A stretch of 64,000 bases of DNA from Gemmatimonadaceae bacterium (GTDB lineage Bacteria; Gemmatimonadota; Gemmatimonadetes; Gemmatimonadales; Gemmatimonadaceae): NCBI GenBank assembly GCA_011525845.1, contig WYBP01000003.1, positions 124,001-188,000 on the forward strand. Direction: 5' to 3'. Below are positions 17,101 through 24,522 of this stretch, one piece after another. The number at the start of each line of letters is the position of its first letter. The stretch's first letter is position 1. Made by a program: the position numbers and the translations under genes. The notes beneath the pieces were generated by a model. The model was not told the DNA's origin. It was given only the letters and a program-made list of their open reading frames with translations, and did not search any database.

Positions 17101-18146
17101 CTCCCGGGCGAGACCGACGCCGCGCCGGGGAGCTCGGCGAGCGCGGACGCGAGCGCCGCTGCGAGCCCCGCCTGGATCGAGCGCTCGCCGGGGTGCGCAC
17201 GCACGGCTATCACCCGCCCGCGCGCGCCGGTGACCCGCGCGCCGAAGTCGGCGAGGATCCGGCTCTTGCCGAGGCCTGCGGCGCCGCTGAGGAGGATCGC
17301 CCGCCCCTGTCCACGGCGTGCCCCCTCCCACGCGTCCACCAGCGTGCGGAACTCCGACTCGCGCCCGATCAGGTCGGGCACCAGCGTCTCCTCCGAGACG
17401 GGAGCGTCCTCCGCTCCCGAGCCGTTGGACGAGAGCTTCTTCGCCGAGCGGATGAGTGCCCGCGACGTCGCATCCGCCTCGATCTCACCGCGCGCCAACT
17501 GCTCCTCGAGCTCGGCGACCAGGGCGAGGGCGCCGAGCGCGTCGCGCGCCGCGATCAGGGACTCGAGGAGAAGGTTGCTGGTCGCGGGATCCTCCGGAGC
17601 GACCTCGCGCGCGCGCCGCGCGAGCTCGATCGCCTCGCGCGCACGCCCCGACGAGAGGAGCGTCCGCACCGCCTCCTCGACGCACAGCACGTACGTCGCG
17701 CGCAGGCGCCGTCGCTCGAGATCCCCCCACTCCTCGAACGCCTCGGCGCCGGGTGCCGCGAAGTCGGGGATGAGATCCCCCTTGTACGCGGCGACGGCCT
17801 CGGCGAATCGGCGCTGCTGTGCCGCCTCGAGGAACTCATCCACGTCGCTCCGCGCTTCGGGCACGAGGCCGACGCCGTCGTCGTCGGCGAGCAGGATCTC
17901 GCCCAGCCGCTTCTTCAGGTACCAGAGGGTCTGGCGGAGGTTCTGGCGCGCCGCGTCAGTGCTGCCATCAGACCAGAGGAGGGTCGCGAGGCGTTCCCGG
18001 GAAGCGCGGCGTCCGGGTGTGAGCGCCAGGTAGGCGAGGAGCGCGACAGGTTTCCCCTTCGCAAGATGCCGCTCGCCCTCCTCGCCGGCGCTGCGCGCCT
18101 CGAGCCCACCGAGCAGGACCAACGAGAGCCGCATCTGTGACGCCAT
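14148..18146 (-). CDS. Membrane-spanning SARP/ATPase regulator fused to extracytoplasmic propeller
   Basis: A 1332-residue single-chain signalling protein. Order: winged-helix DNA-binding domain (about 5-95), BTAD helical domain (about 100-240), STAND/AAA-type ATPase with Walker A GAAGLGKS (288-295) and Walker B VMLVDDGHWAD (399-409), helical region to 690, a transmembrane segment (about 703-724), a TolB/PD40-like beta-propeller (about 730-1000 with SPDARLVLFS and SPDGTRIAFTR blades), a BIG2-like domain (about 1040-1106) and a C-terminal LamG-like beta-sandwich (about 1115-1320). The cytoplasmic half resembles AfsR/SARP activators. The outside half would sense an envelope ligand. Convergent with the EF-G paralogue and immediately downstream of thyX on the same strand. 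Confidence 0.88.
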   Translation of the reverse strand: MASQMRLSLVLLGGLEARSAGEEGERHLAKGKPVALLAYLALTPGRRASRERLATLLWSDGSTDAARQNLRQTLWYLKKRLGEILLADDDGVGLVPEARSDVDEFLEAAQQRRFAEAVAAYKGDLIPDFAAPGAEAFEEWGDLERRRLRATYVLCVEEAVRTLLSSGRAREAIELARRAREVAPEDPATSNLLLESLIAARDALGALALVAELEEQLARGEIEADATSRALIRSAKKLSSNGSGAEDAPVSEETLVPDLIGRESEFRTLVDAWEGARRGQGRAILLSGAAGLGKSRILADFGARVTGARGRVIAVRAHPGERSIQAGLAAALASALAELPGAASVSPGSAAVLVALSPVLASTYPGAAPDLATGEDAVRRRAAALGELVTVVTESHPLVMLVDDGHWADTESIRLVASLRARVERSRALLVVASRVPDELRLQFGTVDELPLAPLDVAGVGEFVSRLAGLPTEAWARSFVPRLHQVTHGIPLYLIETLQRLVEHGALARRDGVWHAASPEALEEAMPTGSALHARVESLDAAARAALARLATLGRPATDHDLQPDAQVPDWAAVLPELERRGFVARVEGRVGVWHDEIAAAALDLTAPGDRLRAHAWASDLLLARGRTLPDFALSAHHAMRAADDPRLAQVWVSALRAAREGGDPRPVPRIAADVLPPTLGDNRRQQVLRTTPRRLRLHPWRRLIAAAAGLVVISGGAAGLALVGADVDGTTILYVAEESSGSRAKVVLPPPEGWRTGSPLHAVRASSRESLIFTGQLQQFATMAGPSSTAVTSMLFPEDSGGQEVVEVAPDGTIRRFSPALGDDFFPVLSPDARLVLFSTRRFDRTYHQADLVVHHRASGETLRVTATDDDERGAAWSPDGTRIAFTRSFVTERADPPVLCVADSDGARERCDWLGIPEEAFVLGWIDDGALLVQDMSAYTVHRLDLRTGVTVEIGAVTGSLSPIGSTGYLWCSCRDKASGRQALMVSTLQNVLAQRALELDGRFITSGAIHIRDAGPGSSEYLDVIKVEMPTRLLSPGTTSALTAVGLTPSGLRIPLNAMRYSSSDSSVALVDPDGTVRALAPGRARLRVSAGGWRTDSVVIDVAPAERTVVLQEDWTGPLDRQWIPYGRPRPMIVQYDDRPALLPNGDGVYPSGVYSRALLPTARGLTVEYEARLPVTRFKLQTLGVALILWGPSPALEQWDHSSLAGPPHEMVCRAHFPPGEGGSAMRRLGVEARNAAAAFTGSPPPPGFYDGGWQRVRIEYTTDGRCALFANDEFLVRTEAVAAVPPTVRVSIAGNSVGAELIMRGLRVTTGTSRGADIARAGEERR

Positions 18147-18206
18147 GGCCTCGAAATGTGCCCCGGGCGTCAGAGGTCCGTCAGACCCGCAGCGACTACC
18201 GGCGGA

Positions 18207-18962
18207 TCACACCTTGTGGTAGCTGATCCGCCCCGCCTCCACGCGGTCCGCGGCCATGTAGACCTCGAAGTCCGAGAAGAAGGCGGGCGCCTCCTTCTGC
18301 AGCGTGCGGAGCGCGACGATCGCCAGGCGCCGGATCTCGAACTCCGCGCCCTCGCTGGAGCGGAGCTCGAGCATCGTCCGCCAGGCGCGCGCGTTGGCGG
18401 TGACGACGATCTTCGTCTCGGTCGAGTTGGGGAGCACCCCGCGCGCGGCCTCGCGCGCCATCTTCCGGCGGTGGACCTTGTCGTCCACCCACTTGTAGCG
18501 CTCCATCAGCTTCTCGACGAGCGCGATGTAGGTGGCCTGCGCGGACTCGATCTGCGCCTTCCATGCCGCGGTGAGCGCGTCGTCGCCGATGATCGCCGGC
18601 GGCACCACGAACGCGGCGTCGGACTCGTCGACGTACCGCTGGCTGAGCTGGCTGTACGCGAAGCCGGCCCGGTGCCGCACCAGCTCGTGCGTGAGGGACC
18701 GGCTCACCCCCTCGAAGAGGAGGGAGTAGTTCGCGTGCTCGAGCACCGAACCATGCCCCTGCTTCTTGATGTTCTCCAGGTAGTCCCGCGTGGTGCGGCT
18801 CGCGGGGTTCTTCTGGCTCATGTAGCAGAGCCGCCCGGCGAACTCGGCGAGCTTCTCACCACCGGTGCTCTCGCCCATCCACTGCACGGGGAGGTGTCCG
18901 GGCTCCGCGAAGTCGGGGCGGGAGAGGACGGTGACCTTGGGTTCGGTGTAGAACTGGGGCAT
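18207..18962 (-). CDS. thyX: Flavin-dependent thymidylate synthase ThyX
   Basis: A 251-residue FAD enzyme that makes dTMP from dUMP with methylenetetrahydrofolate and NADPH. The signature is RHRAGFAYSQLSQRY; the gap between RHR and the catalytic-loop Ser is 8 residues where the usual pattern is 7. A KKQGHGSVLEHANYS segment (about 67) supplies a further conserved FAD/dUMP contact. No thyA or dfrA is in the window. It is the last gene of a long minus-strand run, with the repeat element at 18966-19086 immediately upstream, so it may also be separately expressed. The ATG lacks a Shine-Dalgarno. Confidence 0.95.
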   Translation of the reverse strand: MPQFYTEPKVTVLSRPDFAEPGHLPVQWMGESTGGEKLAEFAGRLCYMSQKNPASRTTRDYLENIKKQGHGSVLEHANYSLLFEGVSRSLTHELVRHRAGFAYSQLSQRYVDESDAAFVVPPAIIGDDALTAAWKAQIESAQATYIALVEKLMERYKWVDDKVHRRKMAREAARGVLPNSTETKIVVTANARAWRTMLELRSSEGAEFEIRRLAIVALRTLQKEAPAFFSDFEVYMAADRVEAGRISYHKV

Positions 18963-18965
18963 CTG

Positions 18966-19086
18966 AAGGGCAGATGGGAGATGGGAGATGGGAGATGTAA
19001 GCTAACTGCGGCGCGGCCCTCACACCTCACACCTCACACCTCCCACCTCACACCTCCAACCTCACACCTCCAACCTCACACCTCTC
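18966..19086. repeat. Heptamer-repeat cluster upstream of thyX
   Basis: GATGGGA-type heptamers (18972-18998) face about nine CCTCACA/CCTCCAA heptamers (about 19018-19086) on the opposite sense. The right side is a tandem array and overlaps the stop codon of the FAD oxidase gene. The arms can pair imperfectly around a GC-rich centre. It is the same family as the element at 1381-1476 but with expanded, diverged units. Confidence 0.8.
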
Positions 19087-20791
19087 CAACGAGGTCGAGT
19101 CGGTGGTGTGACCAGTCCTTCTCGCGCACGATGCGATCGAGGGCGGCGCGGGCGGCGGTTGGGAGCGGCGGGAGTGCAGGGTCGTACTTCAGGTCGACCA
19201 GCGGCGCCGCGCTGGGGAGTGGGACCTTCACGCCGGGGTTGAGGATCCCCTCGGGATCAAAGGCGCGCTTGGTGGCGGCGAAGAGCTCCAGCGCCTCGGC
19301 GGGCCAGGTGTGCGCGAGGAGCGGAGTGCGGAGCCGACCGTCGCCATGCTCGCCCGCCAGGGTGCCGCCGAGCCGGGCCACGAGCGCCGTCACCTCCGCC
19401 ACCAAGCGCTCGGCGCGCGCGCGCCAGTCGGGCTCCGCGACATCCACCAGCGCATTCACATGTGCGTGCGCGTCGCCGGCGTGTCCGAAGATCACCCCGC
19501 GGAACGCCGCGCGGTCCAGGGCGGCGCGCACGCCACGCACGTACTCGGCGAACTTCGGGGGAGGCACGCACCCGTCCTCGATGAGCTGCATGCTCTGCAA
19601 CCGCGGCGCGAGGCGGTTCAGGATGGGGCTCGCGGCATGCCGCAGCGCCCAGATCCGGGCCTCGCCATCGGCGCCGAGCGCGAGCTCCACGTGGGTGGCG
19701 CCGCCCGTCTCACAGATCCCGGCGAGTTCGCCCATCTGTCGTTCGAGTCGATCGCTCGAGGTCCCCTCGGATTCCACCACGAGCACGGCCTCGAGACCCT
19801 CCGGCAACGGCAGCGGGGATCCCTCGCTGGCCGCGATCTCGAGGAAGGTGCGGTCGAGGAGCTCGACGGCGCTCGCCCCGCTCGCGGCCAGCCGGCCCGC
19901 AGCGGACGCCGCTCCCTCGAGATCGGGGAATCCGGCGAGCAGGCTCGCGGTCGCCGCGGGCAAGCGCGTGAGCCGCAGCTCGACGCCGACGATGAATGCG
20001 AGCGTTCCCTCGGAGCCGAGGATGAGGTCGATCGGGTCGCGCGAGTCGAGCCACGCGTCGAGGGCGTAGCCGGAGGATTCCTTGCGGACACCCTCGTGCC
20101 GGAGGTGCTCGCGGCGGGCGGCAAGGACGCGGGGCGCGACGTGGACGTCGAAGCGCTGGAGTGCGCGCACGGTGGCGGGGTCCGTCGCGGACGCGGCACC
20201 GGTCGCACCATCCACGCCTCCGAGCGCTCCGCGCCCCGTCCGCCGAAGCCAGGCGCGCGTGCCGTCGGCGAAGACGCAGTCCAGTCCCGTGATCCACGCG
20301 CGCAACGGTCCGTGCTTCACCGTGCGCGCGCCTGCCGCGTGCGTGGCGCAGAGCCCTCCGATCGTGGCGAACGCACTGCTCGACGGGTCGATCGGGAAGG
20401 TGAGGCCATGCTCGCGGACGACCGCCTGCACCCGGTCGCGCGTGACCGCGGCGCCGACGGTGATCGTCGCCGGAGCCGCTTCGGCGGCGGCACCGGCGGC
20501 TTCGGACGCGCCGCGCTCCACGCTCCCCACGTGATCGAACCGCGCGAGATCCACGATCACGCCCTCGCCGAGCGCACCGTTCGCCATCGAACTCCCGGAC
20601 CCGCGCGGCACGAGGGAGACGCGCGACGCGGCGGCCCAGCGCACGAGCGTCACCAGGTCATCCGCGTCCGCCGGCACCGCGACCGCGGCGGGGACGATGC
20701 GTGCCACGCCGGCCGCCTCGCTGTAGACCGCCCGCGCGAGCTCGTCGGTGCGGAAGACCCCGCGGAATCGCGGGGGCGCGGAGAGGCTCAC
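19076..20791 (-). CDS. FAD-linked oxidase, D-lactate/glycolate dehydrogenase type
   Basis: A 571-residue flavoprotein of the PCMH family. The FAD-binding half has PRGSGSSMANGALGEGVIVDL (about 51-71), SSSAFATIGGLCATHAAGARTVKHG and DLILGSEGTLAFIVGVEL. The C-terminal half has FGHAGDAHAHVN, GGTLAGEHGDGRLRTPLL and the closing FDPEGILNPGVK. Such enzymes oxidise D-2-hydroxyacids (D-lactate, glycolate) and pass electrons to quinone or cytochrome; the substrate is not fixed here. No iron-sulfur domain is fused. The GTG start at 20791 overlaps the stop of the squalene/phytoene synthase gene (GTGA). Confidence 0.9.
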   Translation of the reverse strand: MSLSAPPRFRGVFRTDELARAVYSEAAGVARIVPAAVAVPADADDLVTLVRWAAASRVSLVPRGSGSSMANGALGEGVIVDLARFDHVGSVERGASEAAGAAAEAAPATITVGAAVTRDRVQAVVREHGLTFPIDPSSSAFATIGGLCATHAAGARTVKHGPLRAWITGLDCVFADGTRAWLRRTGRGALGGVDGATGAASATDPATVRALQRFDVHVAPRVLAARREHLRHEGVRKESSGYALDAWLDSRDPIDLILGSEGTLAFIVGVELRLTRLPAATASLLAGFPDLEGAASAAGRLAASGASAVELLDRTFLEIAASEGSPLPLPEGLEAVLVVESEGTSSDRLERQMGELAGICETGGATHVELALGADGEARIWALRHAASPILNRLAPRLQSMQLIEDGCVPPPKFAEYVRGVRAALDRAAFRGVIFGHAGDAHAHVNALVDVAEPDWRARAERLVAEVTALVARLGGTLAGEHGDGRLRTPLLAHTWPAEALELFAATKRAFDPEGILNPGVKVPLPSAAPLVDLKYDPALPPLPTAARAALDRIVREKDWSHHRLDLVGEV

Positions 20792-21864
20792 CCCGCGACC
20801 GGCACCGGCGTGAAGGGGCGCCGCTTCACGCGCCCGACGAGCCGCCGCAGCGCACGGTTGCTCAGGAGCGCGAGCACCCCGAACACCATCAGGGAACGCA
20901 CCTCGCGGCGCGAGATCTTCACCTGCCCACCGACGGTGAGCATGGCGCGCGAGGTGGTGAGGTCGCGGAGCGTGGCGTAGGCGAAGAGGAGCGGGAGCAC
21001 GCAGAACGCGCGGATGGCGATCGCGCGCCGCGGGATGAGCAGGATGTACTCGAGCGCGTCGTCGAGGTCGGTGCGCGCGAGCTCGATGAAGTGCACCACG
21101 GCCTTGTGGTTCTGCTCGAGGTGCGCGGGCGAGAGCAGGGTGTCGTGGCCGCTCCCCTGCGCCGCGAGGTCGTGCGCGGGGATGTAGATGGAGTTCTCGT
21201 GCTGCGCGTCCCAGGCGATGTCCTTCAGGATGTTCACCGTCTGCAACGCCTCGCCGAAGGCCTGGCACTTCGCCCAGAGCCGCTCGAACTCGCGCTTCCC
21301 CACCGCGCGCGCGTGCTCGTGCCAGAGCTCGGTGAGGAGGCACCCCACCGTCCCGGCGACGTAGTAGCAGTACTCCTTGTACTCGGCGAGCGTCTGGATG
21401 CGGATGCCGCCGGGGTAGTTGCGGACGAACTTCGCCATCCCACGCCCCATCTCGCGCACCCAGTGCGCCACGCGCTCCCGCGTGCGGGTGGGAAGGGTGC
21501 GGTGCAGCACGAGCACAAGGTCGGCGCGGCGCACGAGGTCGAGGTGCGCGGCGTCGCCGCGCAGCCCGGCCGCCTGCGCGGGGAAGGCGTCGGCGGCCTC
21601 GCGGTCGTCCAGCGTGCGCAGGAACTCCTCGAGCAGCTCGCCGCGCCGCTCCGGGGGCGTGGTGCCGTCGTCCTCGATGGTGTCCGCGATGCGGCAGAGC
21701 AGGTACGAGGTGAGCACCGCGCGCCCGAGCGTTCCGGGAAGGAACCGGATGCTGATCGCGAAGGTCCGCGAGACCCCCGGGAGGATCGCGTGCGCGAACC
21801 GCTCCGCCTCGCGGATGCGGGCGGGCGCGTCGGCAGCAGGCACGAGTTCCGCAGGGCGGGCCAT
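20788..21864 (-). CDS. Squalene/phytoene synthase family prenyltransferase
   Basis: A 358-residue head-to-head prenyl synthase. The two metal-binding motifs are DTIEDD (61-66) and NILKDIAWD (211-219); YVAGTVGCLLTELW (168-181) is the conserved helix between them. The C-terminal part after residue 300 is basic. The enzyme would condense two farnesyl or geranylgeranyl diphosphates to squalene or phytoene; the AVLTSYLLCRIADTIED context looks squalene-type, but the product is an inference. No cyclase or desaturase genes lie nearby. The ATG at 21864 is 7 bases after TAGATT, giving a likely internal leaderless promoter inside the previous gene's end. Confidence 0.88.
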   Translation of the reverse strand: MARPAELVPAADAPARIREAERFAHAILPGVSRTFAISIRFLPGTLGRAVLTSYLLCRIADTIEDDGTTPPERRGELLEEFLRTLDDREAADAFPAQAAGLRGDAAHLDLVRRADLVLVLHRTLPTRTRERVAHWVREMGRGMAKFVRNYPGGIRIQTLAEYKEYCYYVAGTVGCLLTELWHEHARAVGKREFERLWAKCQAFGEALQTVNILKDIAWDAQHENSIYIPAHDLAAQGSGHDTLLSPAHLEQNHKAVVHFIELARTDLDDALEYILLIPRRAIAIRAFCVLPLLFAYATLRDLTTSRAMLTVGGQVKISRREVRSLMVFGVLALLSNRALRRLVGRVKRRPFTPVPVAG

Positions 21865-21871
21865 GCGGGGG

Positions 21872-21877
21872 AATCTA
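21872..21877 (-). promoter_or_regulatory. TANNNT -10 element, likely leaderless start
   Basis: Minus-strand TAGATT overlaps the stop region of the previous gene and ends 7 bases before the ATG at 21864. It would allow the synthase to be expressed apart from the upstream genes. Confidence 0.45.
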
Positions 21878-22666
21878 CTGGCTATCGGACGCCATGAGCT
21901 GGTCGAGGAGCCCGCGTTTCCGGGGCTCGCCGAACTCGATCCGGTCGAGGGACTGCTCGATCGCGAGGTGCGCCAGCGTCGCGTCGCGCCGGTAGCTGCG
22001 GCGCGCGAGCGCCATCCCGCCGAGGGCGAGCGCACCGCCCACGGCCGCCGAGAGGGGCGGGAAGACGGAGAGCATCAGCAGGACGCTGGTGAGCGCGAAG
22101 CCCGAGAGGGCGCCGATGAAGGCGTTCCGCGCGGCCGCGCCGCGGCGCCTCGAGAGCGCGGCCTCCACCCGCACGTGCACGCGGCCGGGTTCCACCTGGA
22201 TGACGGTCGCGCTCACCTCGTCGGCCTTGACGAGCGGGAACCCGCGGCCGTCGAGCCGCGTGAGCTCGCGCACCGCCCCGGCGAAGCCGCCGCGCGCGCC
22301 CCAGACGATCCGGTCCGGGAACCGGCGGCGCTCCGCGAGGTTGTCGTCGCGCTGGAACGAGCGGTCCATCCGCGCGAGCACCTCCTTGGCGTCACCGCCC
22401 ACGACGCGCGACGCGGCGAAGTAGGCCGGGCCCGCGAGCGACGCCGCGAGGCCCGACTCGTCCGGGACCGGCAGCCGCGACCGCTCCTCGGCGAGCGCCT
22501 GCCGCACCGCGAGCGGGGAGATGCCGACCTCCTGCGCGAGCGCGACGAGGTCGGCCTCGGTGAGCGTCTCCGGCTTCTCGGCGTTCGCGAGCTGCAGTTC
22601 CGCGGCGCGGAGCATCACGCGCTCGAGTGCCGCGCGGGGCAGGAGGGGCGCCGGCCGGTCCGCCAT
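21875..22666 (-). CDS. Two-helix membrane protein of unknown function
   Basis: A 263-residue protein. The N-terminal 50 residues (ELQLANAEKPETLTEADLVALAQEVGISPLAVRQAL) look like a small helix-turn-helix-like module. Two closely spaced hydrophobic helices (about 184-225) sit near the C-terminus, and a polar tail with many acids and bases follows. The domain between may be a beta-rich sensor; no enzyme motif is visible. The start ATG at 22666 is 1 base after the stop of the upstream lipoprotein gene, so it is translated in the same operon. I do not recognise the family. Confidence 0.7.
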   Translation of the reverse strand: MADRPAPLLPRAALERVMLRAAELQLANAEKPETLTEADLVALAQEVGISPLAVRQALAEERSRLPVPDESGLAASLAGPAYFAASRVVGGDAKEVLARMDRSFQRDDNLAERRRFPDRIVWGARGGFAGAVRELTRLDGRGFPLVKADEVSATVIQVEPGRVHVRVEAALSRRRGAAARNAFIGALSGFALTSVLLMLSVFPPLSAAVGGALALGGMALARRSYRRDATLAHLAIEQSLDRIEFGEPRKRGLLDQLMASDSQ

Positions 22667-22667
22667 G

Positions 22668-23765
22668 CTAGATGCCGCCGAAGGCGATCTCGAGCTGCCG
22701 CCGCATCGATGCGACCATGTCGTCCGGCATCGGGAACGCCGCCACGAGTGCGGCGAGCGCGTCCCGCGCCGGCACCGGGCGACCCGCCTGCGCGAGGTAG
22801 TAGCGCGCGTAGCGCTCGGCCGCCGCCGGGTCCACGCGCTCGACGAGCAGCGCGCCCCCGCGCACGAGCCCCACCGCGGAGAGCCGCGCACCGAGCCCCT
22901 CGCGCTGCTGCGCCGGGGTGAGGTGGTCGTTCACCGCCACCTGCGAGATGGCGCCGGCCGCCTCGTGCGCGAAGGTGAAGAGCACCACCTCCGCCGAGTC
23001 GGCGGTGCGGGGCCAGGCGACGGCGTACTGGCTCGCGGTCTTCCCCGCCGGCACGGCGCGCCCCTCGCCGCCGAGCGCGAGCGTGAGGATCAGGTCGCCG
23101 CTGGCCTGCTGCGTGTGGTTCAGGTAGCGCTGCAGCGCGGGCCGCCATCGGCGCTGCCAGAGCGTGTCCGCCGCGGCGAGTGCGGCGCTGCGCTCGCGCT
23201 GCTGCTCCACCCACCAGGCGTGGTGGAACCGCTCGCGTTCGCTCGCGACGCCGGCGATGAGGCGTCGGGCGAACTCGCGTCCCTCGGCGCGCGGGAACTG
23301 CTGCGCGAGGAAGGCGATCACCGCCTGCACCTCGCGATTCCCCGACTTGGCGGGGTCGCCCTCCGCGCGGAGGAAGTACTCGAACGCCTGGCGCATCTCC
23401 TCCCAGCTGCCGAAGTAGAGCGCCAGGAACTGGGTGCCCTCGAACGCCGGCCGCGCCTTGAGCGTCGCGGCGAGCGCGGCGCGGCTGGAGTCGAGTCCCG
23501 TGAGGATGTTGCGGGAGTTCTTGATGACGGTGAGCTGGTCGCGGTACCCGCGCGCGAAGAGCGGCACGGTCGCCGTGTCGTCCATGAGGAGCGCGAACGA
23601 GTGGAGCCAGAGGTCCACATGCTCGCGCGTCTTGACCGGCCACTGCACGCCGGGTTCGGCACGCGTGAGCGGTGCGGCCGTGGACTGCGTGCCCGCGCAT
23701 CCGGCCGCGCCGAGTGCGACGGTCGCGGCGAGAAGTACGGTGCGAGCGGCGCGTGTGCGGGTCAT
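22668..23765 (-). CDS. Lipoprotein of unknown function
   Basis: A 365-residue predicted lipoprotein. The signal ends in LGAAGCAGTQ with the lipidated Cys at about residue 22. The mature part is mainly helical, with a tryptophan-rich stretch (HHAWWVEQQRERSA) and SEVVLFTFAHEAAG-like segments. There is no recognised catalytic motif. The ATG at 23765 overlaps the upstream stop by 4 bases (ATGA), so translation is coupled to the zinc-ribbon protein. The tight linkage with an unknown two-helix membrane protein suggests one envelope-associated unit. Confidence 0.72.
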   Translation of the reverse strand: MTRTRAARTVLLAATVALGAAGCAGTQSTAAPLTRAEPGVQWPVKTREHVDLWLHSFALLMDDTATVPLFARGYRDQLTVIKNSRNILTGLDSSRAALAATLKARPAFEGTQFLALYFGSWEEMRQAFEYFLRAEGDPAKSGNREVQAVIAFLAQQFPRAEGREFARRLIAGVASERERFHHAWWVEQQRERSAALAAADTLWQRRWRPALQRYLNHTQQASGDLILTLALGGEGRAVPAGKTASQYAVAWPRTADSAEVVLFTFAHEAAGAISQVAVNDHLTPAQQREGLGARLSAVGLVRGGALLVERVDPAAAERYARYYLAQAGRPVPARDALAALVAAFPMPDDMVASMRRQLEIAFGGI

Positions 23766-24511
23766 CGTGCGGAGCGGCCGCAGGTGATGCAGAACTTCCA
23801 TCCGGATTCGATCTCCGCGCTGCACCCTGCGCAGCGCCTGACGCGGAGGTCCTGGCCGCAGGACGGGCAGAACCTGACGGTGCGCCCATCCGGGATCGGC
23901 TGGGCACAGTAGGGGCACCCGGAATCGTCCGGGACGGTCTCCACGGCGGGGGAGAAGGCCTCGAAGAGCGCGCCGGAGCGGCCGGGGCTCGTCGTCGGTT
24001 CGCCGCCGGCCGCCTCGGCCGCGGCGTTCGCTCCCCGCGCGACAGGCGCGGGCGCCGGCGCGGGAGGAGCGGACGCCGAGGGTGGGGACGACGGGGCCGG
24101 CGACGCAGGAGCGGCGGCCGCCTGCGCCGGCCGCGGCGAGAAGGGGGTCGGCGGACGCAGGTCGATGGTGGTGTCGCCGGCGAGCACGCGCTGCACACCC
24201 TCGGTGGAGAGGCGCACCTTCGTCTGTGCGTACGTCCTCACCACCGTGAGGTCGGGATTCGGTGACGCGAGCTCCGCCTTGAGGTCGTCCTGCATGAGGT
24301 CGTCGCCGAAGATGAGCGCGCGCTCGCCCGCGATGAGTTCCGTCACCGCCTGCAGGTAGTCGTCGTGGGTCGGGATCGGCCCGTCGCGACGGGCGGCCGC
24401 ATACGGCACGAACGTCTCGAGGATCTCACCCACGGTGAGCGGGCGTTCGAGCGCGCCGGCCGCGCGGGCGGCCAGGACGAGTCGGCGGAAGATGAGGTCG
24501 AGTGCGTCCAC
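23762..24511 (-). CDS. Double zinc-ribbon protein
   Basis: A 249-residue protein. An N-terminal helical domain of about 120 residues (DALDLIFRRLVLAARAAG, then THDDYLQAVTELIAGERALIFGDDLMQDDL) is followed by a Pro/Ala-rich linker and two C-terminal zinc ribbons with four CxxC pairs: CPYC, CPSC, CAGC and CITC. The ribbons are the double-zinc-ribbon type found in many bacterial regulatory and membrane-associated proteins. The GTG start at 24511 is chosen because the first residues of the helical domain follow it and an AGGAA site lies about 6 bases upstream. Function unknown. Confidence 0.72.
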   Translation of the reverse strand: MDALDLIFRRLVLAARAAGALERPLTVGEILETFVPYAAARRDGPIPTHDDYLQAVTELIAGERALIFGDDLMQDDLKAELASPNPDLTVVRTYAQTKVRLSTEGVQRVLAGDTTIDLRPPTPFSPRPAQAAAAPASPAPSSPPSASAPPAPAPAPVARGANAAAEAAGGEPTTSPGRSGALFEAFSPAVETVPDDSGCPYCAQPIPDGRTVRFCPSCGQDLRVRRCAGCSAEIESGWKFCITCGRSAR

Positions 24512-24522
24512 GGTCGTTCCTG

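Noticed and set aside
18966-19086. Short direct repeats, possible CRISPR
   Set aside because: Units are 7 bases long with no unique spacers and the array is a heptamer tandem repeat.
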